From contig NZ_BIMA01000025.1 of assembly GCF_004000845.1 (NCBI RefSeq), forward strand, positions 1-64,000: a stretch of 64,000 nucleotides of DNA. The letters run 5' to 3'. The notes under the pieces are model-generated. The model did not search any database. It was not told the origin of the DNA and saw nothing but the letters and a program-made list of their open reading frames with translations. Position numbers and translations under genes: made by a program. Position 1 is the first letter of the stretch. Every line of letters starts with the position of its first letter. Below, piece after piece: positions 25,805 through 35,151 of this stretch. Source of the stretch: Paenibacillus koleovorans NBRC 103111. Lineage in GTDB: Bacteria; Bacillota; Bacilli; Paenibacillales; NBRC-103111.

Positions 25805-27750
25805 CGACCGTTATAGGAAATATGGGGCTACATTCCCCGCCGTTGTGGGCGATTATGCAGAGGCAATTAATCGAGCTGATGAACGACACGATGGAGGTGG
25901 TGCTGGACAAGTACGTGCACCCGGACGGTTCGCTCAAGTGGCCCGTGTCCGATGCCTATCAAGGGATCGGCTCCCTCGACGACACTTATGAGAGCTTTCA
26001 CAATTGGCCGTTGTTTTACGCTTTGGGCGGGGCCGACAAGTTCAAGGCGTCGTCGTTCCGTCAGTGGGAAGCGATTACCCGACAGTTCGAGAAGGTGAAC
26101 ACCGGATTCGGTCATCCCAAGATCGTGAAGGAATACGAGCAGGCGTACGATTGGATGCACCAGGGGGAAGGCTTCCAGTTTTTCTATGGGCTGGGACTGG
26201 CCGATCCCGAGAGAATGAAGGAACGAGCCGTTCGTTTCGCCGGCTTTTATATGAATGAAGATCCCGAGGCACCTAACTACGATGCCGGGCTGAAGCTGAT
26301 GCGCTCGCCTCATGTCGGCAGCATGGGGCCGCGGCCCGACAACTTCGATCAGTTCATCCCTTGGAAGGATGAGTCATGGAAGGTGTATTACGGGTTGCCC
26401 TTTCACGATATAGAGGGGCTCGAGACGATTCAGGACATTAAGGATCCCGAGCGCGCTTATCGTATGGGGGTCGCTATGAAGGAGCGGATGTCGCGCGGGG
26501 ATGTGCCCGTGAATCTGGCGGTCACGAGTCTGGTGACGAATGCTTATCTCTATACGGGGGATCGCAAGTATAAAGAATGGGTGAGGGAATACTTCGAAGC
26601 TTGGCAGGCGAGAGCCGAGGCCAATAACGGCCTGCTGCCCGACAACGTCGGATTGTCCGGCGAGGTCGGACAATATTTGGACGGCAAGTGGTACGGCGGC
26701 TATTATGGCTGGACTTGGCCTCACGGCTGGAGAAGCATCGGGGATGCGGTTACGGCTGCCTCGGAGAACGCCGTCCTCCTATGGCAGGATCCCTCCTACA
26801 TGGACTTGCTTCGCTCGCAACTGGATATCCTGGCGGCCAAGGGGATTGAAGTGAAAGGGACCGTGCATGTTCCTTATAAATATGGGGATCCCGGGGTGCA
26901 CGAGTACAAGCTTCATCTGAAGGATGTGCTGACGGATCGGCTGGAATCCAGTACCCATCTGGCGGTGAACCGGCTGCTGTGGCGAGAGGGCTGGTTCGAA
27001 TACCAGCCTATCAAGCCCTATTACTTGGCTCATCTGTGGTCGATGACGACCGATCCGGAGGATCTGGCCCGACTGATCCGGCTCCGCAATCATCACATCC
27101 GGGATTGGGAGCGGGTGCTGGCGTTGCCCGAGAAGCACCAAGGCGGACATGACGCCGCTTGGATCGCTTATTTGCAGGGAGAATTCCCTCAGTACCCGGA
27201 GGAAATCCTGAAGTACAATCTGGAGCAGGTCTACAAGCGGCTGGACTTTATCCGTCAGGATCGGCAGGATCCCGCTACCTATGATGATTCGTACTTGCAG
27301 CGGCGCAATCCGATCACGGTGGAAGGGCTCGTCCAGCTGACGATGGGCGCCCCGTTGCCCGTTTACAATGGTGGGCTTCTTCAGGCCCGCGTCCGCTACT
27401 TCGACTTGGAGGGCAGGCGGCCCGGGCTGCCGCCGGATGTCGGAGCCCTTATAGACTCGCTGGATGATGAGCATATGGGACTGCACCTGGTCAATCTAAG
27501 CGCAACGCAGGCCAGAACGCTCGTGATCCAAGCCGGCGCATATGGCGAACATGAGTTTACTAGTGTCCAGTTCGAAAATCGCAATGAGGATGGGGTAAGT
27601 GTCTGGAAACAGCTGGAGGTTCATGCGCCACATTTGACGGTCCGTTTGTCCCCTACCTCGCAGCTCAAGCTGAGCTTGGGGATGAAACGATTCGTTCGGG
27701 AGCCCTCCTATAAACAACCGTGGGATAAAAGCGATCGGATCGGAAGTTGA
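25801..27750 (+). CDS. Uncharacterised 649-residue, mostly helical protein
   Basis: No family could be named. The protein is rich in Trp, Tyr and His and has helix-rich segments such as DDTYESFHNWPLFYALGG and GYYGWTWPHGWRSIGDA. These resemble the substrate channel of six-hairpin (alpha/alpha toroid) glycosidases and lyases. The C-terminal 130 residues look beta-rich. There is no signal peptide or membrane segment. The ATG overlaps the creatininase-like stop (ATGA), preceded by AGAGGGATT. The operon context (aldo/keto reductase, GH110-like, two other oxidoreductases) suggests a role in breaking down a modified sugar, possibly as hydrolase or lyase. This is inference. Confidence 0.6.
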   Translation: MTTVIGNMGLHSPPLWAIMQRQLIELMNDTMEVVLDKYVHPDGSLKWPVSDAYQGIGSLDDTYESFHNWPLFYALGGADKFKASSFRQWEAITRQFEKVNTGFGHPKIVKEYEQAYDWMHQGEGFQFFYGLGLADPERMKERAVRFAGFYMNEDPEAPNYDAGLKLMRSPHVGSMGPRPDNFDQFIPWKDESWKVYYGLPFHDIEGLETIQDIKDPERAYRMGVAMKERMSRGDVPVNLAVTSLVTNAYLYTGDRKYKEWVREYFEAWQARAEANNGLLPDNVGLSGEVGQYLDGKWYGGYYGWTWPHGWRSIGDAVTAASENAVLLWQDPSYMDLLRSQLDILAAKGIEVKGTVHVPYKYGDPGVHEYKLHLKDVLTDRLESSTHLAVNRLLWREGWFEYQPIKPYYLAHLWSMTTDPEDLARLIRLRNHHIRDWERVLALPEKHQGGHDAAWIAYLQGEFPQYPEEILKYNLEQVYKRLDFIRQDRQDPATYDDSYLQRRNPITVEGLVQLTMGAPLPVYNGGLLQARVRYFDLEGRRPGLPPDVGALIDSLDDEHMGLHLVNLSATQARTLVIQAGAYGEHEFTSVQFENRNEDGVSVWKQLEVHAPHLTVRLSPTSQLKLSLGMKRFVREPSYKQPWDKSDRIGS

Positions 27751-27774
27751 CCAATCGAAATCGGAGATGACGGT

Positions 27775-28725
27775 ATGGCAGATAAGAACAGAACTACTAA
27801 TGGAACCCGGACGCTCAAGGATTGTATGGCAGACTTTCGCTTCCGGCTGGCTGAAGCTCCTCCTATCGCATATGGAATCGGCTGCGCTTGGCTTGGGCGT
27901 TCGCCGGACGATCGCCGGCAAGTGAAGGAGGATGTCGCTACGTTGATGACGGCTTTTGAGCAGGGCTTTCGCTATTACGACACCTCCCGGGCTTATGGAC
28001 AGAGCGAGGCTGTCGTGGGACAGTTCGTCAAGGAAATCCCGAGAGACCGGATCTTCCTGGCTTCCAAATCGCGCGTGCCCTATACCGTCCATCCGAACGA
28101 AGCCGCGAAGGCGTTGGAGGAGAACCTGCAAATTAGCCTGTCCAGGCTGAACACGGACCACCTCGACCTGTACCAACTTCACGATGTCGATACGTTGTCG
28201 CATATTTGGGACGAGGGCGGCGTGCTGGATACGTTGCTGAATTTCAGGAAAACCGGGCTCGTCCGCCATATCGGATTAGCTACGCGCCAACACGAGCTGT
28301 TGGAGGAAGCGGCCAGGCAAGGCTCCTTCGATTCCATACTAACCTACAACGACTATACCCCCATTAATCAGAGCGCGAAGGCTTTGATCGAGGTTGCAGA
28401 GGCATGTCGGGTCGCTGTGGTGAATGGCAGCCCTTTGTGCTTCGGTTGGTTAAGCGGGCTTGATCCGAGGGAAAGGGCCGTCGGCGATTCCCCGCGGGAC
28501 AAGGAGCGGCAGATGAGGTCCGTGCGGTTCTATGATTATTGCCAGAAACGAGAGGTGTCCACCCTCGCCGCCGCTCTGCAATTTCCCCTTAGGCATCCGG
28601 GGATCGACATCACGTTGACGGGACCTGCGACTTCGAACGAAGTGAGGGCATCGGCTCAAGCTTTAGGCGAACGGATTCCGGATGAGTTCTGGACGGACTG
28701 GCAAGAGCAAGGTTTTCTAACGTAA
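27775..28725 (+). CDS. Aldo/keto reductase
   Basis: The 316-residue protein is an NAD(P)-linked oxidoreductase with a TIM-barrel fold. The catalytic tetrad is visible: Asp69 (YYDTSRAYG), Tyr74, Lys98 (LASKSR) and His136 (LYQLHD). It belongs to the branch resembling L-fucose or D-threo-aldose dehydrogenases, with RHIGLATRQ and LTGPATSNEV in the cofactor half (family-level recognition only). It lies 25 bases after the preceding gene, with GGAGATGA as ribosome site. It may oxidise a released aldose or reduce a keto-sugar intermediate. Confidence 0.85.
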   Translation: MADKNRTTNGTRTLKDCMADFRFRLAEAPPIAYGIGCAWLGRSPDDRRQVKEDVATLMTAFEQGFRYYDTSRAYGQSEAVVGQFVKEIPRDRIFLASKSRVPYTVHPNEAAKALEENLQISLSRLNTDHLDLYQLHDVDTLSHIWDEGGVLDTLLNFRKTGLVRHIGLATRQHELLEEAARQGSFDSILTYNDYTPINQSAKALIEVAEACRVAVVNGSPLCFGWLSGLDPRERAVGDSPRDKERQMRSVRFYDYCQKREVSTLAAALQFPLRHPGIDITLTGPATSNEVRASAQALGERIPDEFWTDWQEQGFLT

Positions 28726-28751
28726 ATCAGCAGGAAAGGTAGGAATGCAGC

Positions 28752-30407
28752 ATGCCTCAGCTTCAACGCCACGTGATTCATCTGGATCATCTGTCTCTAA
28801 CCGATGGAGAAAGCAATGTGGCGATCATCCGTGAGGTGACGAGGACTATCATGGCATCGGAAGGGAACCACGTTACGTTGACTATCGCGCCTGGGGTATA
28901 CCCGATCCGAAATCCGTTGGGCACGCTTCTCTTCGAAGAGCTGCTGATGGGCCGTCGGGACCCGCGTGACGATGCCGGATGGAGGCGGGACCGGAATCCC
29001 TTGTTCGACTGGAGGAATTGCCGCGGGCTGGAGGTGGACGGTCAAGGGAGCGTGTTCTTGTTCGAGGGGCTGGTCCAGCCGTTCGCCTGGTTCGAGTGTC
29101 ATGATGTTACGGTCAAAAACTTGACCATCGACTGGAAACGTCCACCCTATTCCGAAGGAATCATCCGGAGGATCGACGGGGAAGTGTACGAGGTGGAGCT
29201 TGATCCCGAGTATCCCTTGTACGACGGTTCCCCGGTTGTAGCCGTGCACGAGTACGATCCGGGGGAAAGGAGGCTGACCGGCGTATGCTTGTACTACAAT
29301 CCCGACGTGAAGCTTGTGAGGCCGGGTTATGTGCAATTGAGCCACACGAATGCATCTGCTATGAAGGTGGGCAACACCGTCTTCATTCGCCCTATTTACA
29401 GCTATGCTCCCGCGCTCCAATTTTATCGTTGTGAACAGGTTCGGGTGGAAAATGTCGTTCTGCATGCCAATCCCGGCATGGGTATCATCGGTCACCTCTG
29501 CCACGATATCGATATTCGCGGGCTGCAAGTCAAGCCGTCGCCGGGGCGGCTTATGTCCATCAATGTGGATGCGACTCATTTTATTAGCTGCACCGGGACG
29601 GTTTCCCTGGAGCATTGTTATTTTGAGGGCATGGGCGATGACGCCTCCAATATCCATAGCTTCTATATGCAAATGGTTCGGAGGGAGGGACCGGATGTGG
29701 TCCATGTTCGGATCGACGCGAATCCGCAGGATTTTTATCCGGAGCTGGCATTCGCCGGCGATGAGATCGAATTTGTTCGCGGCGATACGCTGAAGCCCTA
29801 TGCTGTCGGCACGATTGAACAAGTGGAGGTCGTGGAGGAGTCCAGCTTCCGAATCAAGTTTCGGAGTCCGCTGCCGGAGGACCTGCACGCCGAGGACCTG
29901 CTCTCAAACGTGTCGCGTTTGGCCGCTTATCGATTCGCAAATTGCCATGTCAACAATATTAGAGGCCGAGGGGTTCTGATTCAAACGAGAGACGGCGTCG
30001 TGGAGAACAATGTGTTCGAGAATTGCACCGGCCAAGGCATTCATGTCAATACCGCCACAGGCTGGTGGGAATCGGGGGCTACTCGCGATATCACGCTAAG
30101 GAACAACCGGTTCGTCAATTGCGGGTTCGGCTTCGGAGGCTACTGCCGGGCCGTCGGGATTGTGGTCGAGACCGAATGCGCGAAGCCGGAAATAGGCGTC
30201 CATCAGCGACTTGAAATTGTAGACAACTTCGTTTGGGGAACGAATTCCAAACCAGGCTTCATTATCTCTCGGGCCGAGCATGTAACCGTGACGGGCAATA
30301 CGATTGAGCGCTGCCCTACCGCGATCGAGATCGATTATTCGAAGGCTGTCGAGCTGAGCGACAATCGTCTCGGAGGCGGAGCCGTAGTCTGGGGGGAACA
30401 AACATGA
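28752..30407 (+). CDS. Right-handed beta-helix glycosidase-like protein, GH110 type
   Basis: The 551-residue protein shows beta-helix repeats over residues 90-545 (alternating VENVVLHAN, VTVTGNTIERC and similar rungs). The segment NVDATHF (271-277) followed by GMGDDASNIH (293-302) matches the pattern that surrounds the catalytic carboxylates in GH110 alpha-1,3-galactosidases. Known GH110 enzymes are secreted or periplasmic, whereas this one has no signal peptide. It may release alpha-linked galactose or a related sugar from an imported oligosaccharide (inference). The stop overlaps the next start as ATGA. Confidence 0.7.
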   Translation: MPQLQRHVIHLDHLSLTDGESNVAIIREVTRTIMASEGNHVTLTIAPGVYPIRNPLGTLLFEELLMGRRDPRDDAGWRRDRNPLFDWRNCRGLEVDGQGSVFLFEGLVQPFAWFECHDVTVKNLTIDWKRPPYSEGIIRRIDGEVYEVELDPEYPLYDGSPVVAVHEYDPGERRLTGVCLYYNPDVKLVRPGYVQLSHTNASAMKVGNTVFIRPIYSYAPALQFYRCEQVRVENVVLHANPGMGIIGHLCHDIDIRGLQVKPSPGRLMSINVDATHFISCTGTVSLEHCYFEGMGDDASNIHSFYMQMVRREGPDVVHVRIDANPQDFYPELAFAGDEIEFVRGDTLKPYAVGTIEQVEVVEESSFRIKFRSPLPEDLHAEDLLSNVSRLAAYRFANCHVNNIRGRGVLIQTRDGVVENNVFENCTGQGIHVNTATGWWESGATRDITLRNNRFVNCGFGFGGYCRAVGIVVETECAKPEIGVHQRLEIVDNFVWGTNSKPGFIISRAEHVTVTGNTIERCPTAIEIDYSKAVELSDNRLGGGAVVWGEQT

Positions 30408-31447
30408 CGAACGCTGCCGCCGCAGAAGCAGAAGCAGAAGCAGATACTCTGCAGAAGGTGCTGCTCTTGGGCTTGGAGGGAGTGCGGCCGTGGCACGATC
30501 AAGCGGGTGTGGAGATTGTAGGGATTGTCGATCTCTACAGGCAAGCGGGCGAACCGTTTGCGGAACGCCTTCGCGATCTGTTGCCCTTGTATCCGGTCTT
30601 TGAGCGCATTGAGGACGCCTTGGCCCTCGCTCAAGCGAAGCCGGATCTGGCCGTAGTTACGGTCCCTAATGGGGCCAAAAACACGATTTGGGCGGAACGA
30701 GCCGTGATGGAGGCGGGGATCGACCTGGTGATTCAAAAGCCGCGTCTTGCTTCCTTAGAAGATTTCGAACAGCTCATGCAGGTACAAGCTTCCTCCCAAG
30801 CGACTTGTTATATCGGCGAGCATTATCGCTGCGACGCGAGAGTCCGAACGGTGAAGGAAGCGCTGCGGCAAGGCCGGATCGGCCAAGTGGAATACGTGTA
30901 TTACGAATGCCGCAGGCCGCTGATCCCTAGTCCGTGGATGGAGTCATATCGGCATTTGGCGCTGGAAGACTTGGCATTGCATCATTTCAGCGTCCTCCAG
31001 CATCTGATCGGGTTGGATGTGACCGAGGTATATGCGCATTCTTCGCGTCCTTCCTGGCTGGAGGGGGAGAGCCGTACAATGGCATCCGTCCTGGCCGGCA
31101 CCCGGCAAGGGTATAAGCTTACTTACTCGACGGCGTGGGGAACTTGGGGGGAGCCGACGGACTATTTCGGGCATTTCCGGCTAGATGGTGCACGGGGCAC
31201 GATTAGCGTGGAAGGCCAAACCGTAACCTGCTATAGCTCGAGCGGGGTGAAGCAGGAGCTGCCGCTGCTGGAATCGAGAAGCTGGATCGAGCTGCTTTTG
31301 GAGGCTAGAACCGCCACTCCTTTTCATCCCGACTCACTAGACACGCCCTATCCGACATTAACCAGCTTCGAACCGATCATAAGAACGATCTATGCATCCC
31401 TGACGTCGGCAGACGTTGCCGTGCGCCGGGAAGAAAAGCGAGGATGA
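30404..31447 (+). CDS. Gfo/Idh/MocA-like oxidoreductase with degenerate motifs
   Basis: The 347-residue protein has the two-domain layout of glucose-fructose oxidoreductase/inositol dehydrogenase relatives. The Rossmann fold has only a degenerate loop (LLGLEGVRPWH instead of GxGxxG). The usual EKP motif is QKP (111-113). The C-terminal domain retains DLALHHFSVLQHLIG (from Asp189), where the catalytic Asp/His normally sit. The N-terminus carries an AEAEAEA run encoded by a GAAGCA repeat. The changed motifs raise the question of whether it binds NAD normally, or acts as a partner of the next gene. Both ends overlap neighbours by ATGA. Confidence 0.75.
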   Translation: MTNAAAAEAEAEADTLQKVLLLGLEGVRPWHDQAGVEIVGIVDLYRQAGEPFAERLRDLLPLYPVFERIEDALALAQAKPDLAVVTVPNGAKNTIWAERAVMEAGIDLVIQKPRLASLEDFEQLMQVQASSQATCYIGEHYRCDARVRTVKEALRQGRIGQVEYVYYECRRPLIPSPWMESYRHLALEDLALHHFSVLQHLIGLDVTEVYAHSSRPSWLEGESRTMASVLAGTRQGYKLTYSTAWGTWGEPTDYFGHFRLDGARGTISVEGQTVTCYSSSGVKQELPLLESRSWIELLLEARTATPFHPDSLDTPYPTLTSFEPIIRTIYASLTSADVAVRREEKRG

Positions 31448-33723
31448 GCCGCATGAAATACGAAATTGTTCAATCCGACATTACCGTCGTAGGCGGAGGG
31501 TTGGCCGGCGTATGCGCCGCCCTGGCGGCTGCGCGACTGGGGCAAACCGTCTCTCTGGTGCAAAACCGCCCGGTTCTAGGGGGGAATTCCAGCAGCGAGG
31601 TCCGCGTGTGGGTGTGCGGAGCGACCTCGCACGGGATCCAGCGATATGCCCGTGAATCCGGAATTATGGGCGAGCTGTTCGTGGAAAATCAGTTCCGCAA
31701 CCCGGACGGCAACCCTTATTATTGGGATTCCGTGGTGCTGGAGACCGTCAGGGCGGAGTCGAACATTCGGCTGTTCCTGAATACCGACGTCCACGAGGTA
31801 GAGGCGAACGGGGAGCCGGACCGGCGGACGATTCACAGCGTAACCGGCTGGATGATGGGCTCGGAGCGCAAAATCCGGTTCGAAAGCGAAGTGTACCTCG
31901 ACTGCAGCGGGGACGGATTGATCGGGTTTCTGGCCGGCGCCGCTTATCGGATCGGACGGGAAGCGCACAAGGAGTTCCATGAGGATTGGGCCCCGGAGGT
32001 TTCGGATACGATTACGCTCGGCAGTACGATATTGTTCTATACCCAGGATGTCGGTCATCCGGTAAAGTATGTGCCTCCGAGCTATGCCAAGGACATCACG
32101 ACGACTTCGATCTCCGAGAAACGGATTATTCGCACCGGTCAACATGGCTGCTTTTATTGGTGGATCGAATGGGGCGGCGAGCTGGATACGGTTCACGACA
32201 ACGAGCGGATTCGGGATGAGCTATGGGCGGTCATTTATGGGATTTGGGACTATATCAAAAACTCCGGAACCTTCGAAGCCGATCATTTAACTTTGGAATG
32301 GGTCGGAGCCGTTCCCGGGAAACGCGAGTACCGCCGATTTGTCGGGGACTATATTTTGAACCAGAACGATATCCTCGCCCAGGAGCCGTTCGACGACCGC
32401 ATCGCCTTCGGGGGCTGGTCCATCGACCTGCATCCGCCTAAAGGCATGTATGCCTCCGAAGGGGCGTCCAAGCATGTCTACTCCGACGGGATCTATCACA
32501 TTCCGTTCCGCTCGCTGTATTCCAAGAACGTGTCCAATCTATTGTTCGCGGGAAGAAATATTAGCGCCTCCCATATTGCCTTCGGCACCACTCGCGTAAT
32601 GGCCACATGCGCGGTTATGGGCGAAGCCGCCGGCGTTGGAGCTGCATTGTGCGTGCAAAAGGGTGTATACCCACGGGAGCTTCATGCCAGCCATATGGCG
32701 GAAATGCAGCAAATTATGCTGCGTACGGATGCGTCGATTATCGGACTGCGGAATCGAGATCCGAAGGATCAGGCTCTGCAAGCTCAGGCGAGCGCTTCGA
32801 GTCACTTGCAGCAGGTGAGCTTGGAGCGTTCGACTGAAGTCCGCAGGCTGGATCAAGCGTTTGGCTTGCTATTGCCGGTCGACCCGAACCTTCAGGGGCT
32901 GGAGCTGCTGATGGATGTCCAAGCACCGACCGTCCTGCATGCGGAATTATGGACCACAGGGCGAAAGGAAAATTATGTCCCCTTCGCGCTCATCGACCGT
33001 TATGAAATTGCCGTCCAGCCCGGCGAGCGGCAGTGGGTGAAGGCGGATGCTCGCTGGTTCCCGGAGGAGCCGCAAAATGCGTTTCTCATTTTGCAGCCAA
33101 ACGAGAACCTTCGCCTCCATTTATCCGATCAGTCGTTAACGGGCGTCTTGCTGTTCGTCCGTATGGAGGATCACAACCCCGATCGCAAGCAGCCCTTGCT
33201 GGAATGGAGCATGCGGGATCTGATCCCGAGCGAGGATCGCAAGAACCGGAACTGGAGGACGGGCTGCATCACCCTCTGCATGAGGATGTCGGCAGCCTCC
33301 CAAGCTTATGAGCCGCTCAAGGTGATCGACGGATTCAACCGGCCCTACGGGGGACCGCATCTGTGGATTTCCAACCCGATCGGCGAGCGGGAGGAATGGA
33401 TCGAGCTCCAGTGGGAGCAGCCGATCGCCGCCGCAGAAATTCACCTTACATTCAACGACGATCTCAATGAAGATTTGATCAACCTCCATCATCACAAAAC
33501 GAAGTTCGATAGTATGCCGGAGCTGGTGAAGGATTATAGGATCGAGACGCTCGACGACTGCGGGGAGTGGGTCTGCGTGCATCGCGAGACGGAGAACCGC
33601 AAGCGAAAAAGGGTGCACCGGTTGAACCGGGCGGTTGCGACTAGCCGGCTGCGGCTCGTGGTCGAGTCGACCAATGGAAGCCCGTACGCGGAGGTTGTGG
33701 AGATCCGGGTATATTCGGATTGA
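31444..33723 (+). CDS. FAD-dependent oxidoreductase with C-terminal sandwich domain
   Basis: The 759-residue protein begins with a dinucleotide fold, VVGGGLAGVCAALAAARLG (15-33), followed by RPVLGGNSSSEVRVWVCGA. This is the signature of the FAD_oxidored family found in sugar-utilisation loci of Bacteroidetes, Planctomycetes and Paenibacillus. A second FAD contact is seen at LLFAGRNISASHIAFGTTRV. Residues beyond about 460 form an extra region, and the last ~130 residues look like a galactose-binding-type sandwich. There is no signal peptide. The substrate is unknown; a keto-sugar or glycoside oxidation is inferred from the operon. Confidence 0.82.
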   Translation: MSRMKYEIVQSDITVVGGGLAGVCAALAAARLGQTVSLVQNRPVLGGNSSSEVRVWVCGATSHGIQRYARESGIMGELFVENQFRNPDGNPYYWDSVVLETVRAESNIRLFLNTDVHEVEANGEPDRRTIHSVTGWMMGSERKIRFESEVYLDCSGDGLIGFLAGAAYRIGREAHKEFHEDWAPEVSDTITLGSTILFYTQDVGHPVKYVPPSYAKDITTTSISEKRIIRTGQHGCFYWWIEWGGELDTVHDNERIRDELWAVIYGIWDYIKNSGTFEADHLTLEWVGAVPGKREYRRFVGDYILNQNDILAQEPFDDRIAFGGWSIDLHPPKGMYASEGASKHVYSDGIYHIPFRSLYSKNVSNLLFAGRNISASHIAFGTTRVMATCAVMGEAAGVGAALCVQKGVYPRELHASHMAEMQQIMLRTDASIIGLRNRDPKDQALQAQASASSHLQQVSLERSTEVRRLDQAFGLLLPVDPNLQGLELLMDVQAPTVLHAELWTTGRKENYVPFALIDRYEIAVQPGERQWVKADARWFPEEPQNAFLILQPNENLRLHLSDQSLTGVLLFVRMEDHNPDRKQPLLEWSMRDLIPSEDRKNRNWRTGCITLCMRMSAASQAYEPLKVIDGFNRPYGGPHLWISNPIGEREEWIELQWEQPIAAAEIHLTFNDDLNEDLINLHHHKTKFDSMPELVKDYRIETLDDCGEWVCVHRETENRKRKRVHRLNRAVATSRLRLVVESTNGSPYAEVVEIRVYSD

Positions 33724-33800
33724 GCAAGGGCCACGAGAACAATGGCGGTCGGAACCCCTCTGCCTGTCTCCGGCAAAAGGTAACAAGTGTATCGCTTGTG

Positions 33801-33807
33801 CATAATT
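33801..33807 (+). promoter_or_regulatory. Possible sigma-G type -10 box of the germination operon
   Basis: CATAATT matches six of seven positions of the sporulation sigma-G/sigma-F -10 consensus CATANTA and lies 40 bases before the first germination gene. The upstream region at 16-base spacing (GTAAC) fits the -35 consensus only partly. Forespore expression of gerA-type operons is established knowledge; the site itself is inferred. Confidence 0.35.
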
Positions 33808-33846
33808 GACTGAAAATGGAAACAGAATAGGGGGGAGGTGAAAACA

Positions 33847-35151
33847 ATGAACAAGCGGAATCCAGCGGGCTGGGAAAGAGCTCTCATAGAGCAAATGTCG
33901 AAACAAGCTGACTTTACGATTCGAACGGTATCCATTCTTGGCCAACCAAGAACGATGTACTATTTAAAATCGATGGTCAGTTTATCCCAGACGCTCGATA
34001 TGCTGGATTCCTTGCTATCAGAATCGACGCCTCTTGACCCTTCCATGGATAATCTAGTAGTCGATTGGGTGTTGAGGGGGAATGTCTTGGTCGGCAATTC
34101 CGACTCGGATGCCCCTCTGGGCCTACGTCCAGTGAAATTACAACATAACCGTCCCATTATGACGTCCCAGATCGAGCAACCGTTGCAAGTGTCGTTTGAC
34201 TCGTTCACCGAGGAATTGTACACGAATATCGGTTTGCTGCGAAAAAAATTAATCCGTCCCGACTTGGCTGTCGAAACATTTACGACCGGGACAAGCACCC
34301 GAAGAGATTTGGCGCTGGTTTATATCCAGGGAGAAGCCAAAGAAAGCATCGTCTCGTTTGTGAAGCAGAAGCTTCACGATAACCTTCCTAGGGATATCCA
34401 TAACGTTTCGGATTTATTGAAAATGTTGGACCAGCCTCGGTTCTCTCTCGTTCCGACGTATTTGTCGACCGAACTGCCGGAGGAAACATCGCAAAATTTG
34501 CTTGAGGGCAAAGTAATCCTGTTGATCGATCAATTCCCTTTTGCCCTGGCGTTCCCCGCCATCATCAAGGATTTGTGGTCGCTCAAGTCCGACTTGAACT
34601 ATCCGCCCTTGTTCCGCATGTTCTCTCGATTCATCCGCATCGCCGGTCTTTTATTCGCCGTTGTGACGCCTGGGATGTATATCATTATGAACTCGGTGAA
34701 CCCGGAGCTGCTGCGGATTCAGTTGGCCATCTCCGTTGCCAAGAGCCGGGAAGGAGTTCCCTACCCCGCTATCATTGAAGTGTTCCTGATGATGCTGATG
34801 CTGGAGATGGTCATTGAGGCGACAATCCGCCTCCCGAAAAGCATCGGCCCAACGATTACGATGATCGGAGGCATCATTCTGGGTCAGGCGATCGTTCAAG
34901 CCCATTTGGTCAGCAACCTGCTCATCATCGTTTTGGCTACGTCCACGATCGCCAATTTTACAATGGCGGGGTTTCTAAACACCATTGGCATCCGGATTTT
35001 CAAATATGCCACCATACTATGCAGTACGATGTTCGGTATTTTCGGTCTGGAGGCGTCCATTATCTGGCTTTGTGTATACTTGGCCGGGCTGAACGCTTCC
35101 TCGGTTCCCTATTTAAGCTTTTCTTTGAAAGGACGTTCTTCACATGAATAG
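33847..35151 (+). CDS. Spore germination protein, GerA/GerKA family
   Basis: This is subunit A of a spore nutrient-germinant receptor in the inner spore membrane. The 434-residue protein has a soluble N-terminal half and a C-terminal membrane half with about five segments. Family motifs such as DGFPFALAFPA (here DQFPFALAFPA) and RLPKSIGPTITMIGGIILGQA are clear. The start at 33847 is preferred over a GTG at 33838 because GGAGGTG lies six bases upstream and would overlap the GTG. The family is usually 450-550 residues, so the N-terminus is short. It overlaps the permease gene by eight bases. Confidence 0.93.
   Translation: MNKRNPAGWERALIEQMSKQADFTIRTVSILGQPRTMYYLKSMVSLSQTLDMLDSLLSESTPLDPSMDNLVVDWVLRGNVLVGNSDSDAPLGLRPVKLQHNRPIMTSQIEQPLQVSFDSFTEELYTNIGLLRKKLIRPDLAVETFTTGTSTRRDLALVYIQGEAKESIVSFVKQKLHDNLPRDIHNVSDLLKMLDQPRFSLVPTYLSTELPEETSQNLLEGKVILLIDQFPFALAFPAIIKDLWSLKSDLNYPPLFRMFSRFIRIAGLLFAVVTPGMYIIMNSVNPELLRIQLAISVAKSREGVPYPAIIEVFLMMLMLEMVIEATIRLPKSIGPTITMIGGIILGQAIVQAHLVSNLLIIVLATSTIANFTMAGFLNTIGIRIFKYATILCSTMFGIFGLEASIIWLCVYLAGLNASSVPYLSFSLKGRSSHE

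Noticed and set aside
28797-29888. 363-codon minus-strand frame opposite the GH110-like gene
   Set aside because: Antisense shadow without start signal; the plus-strand beta-helix protein is convincing.
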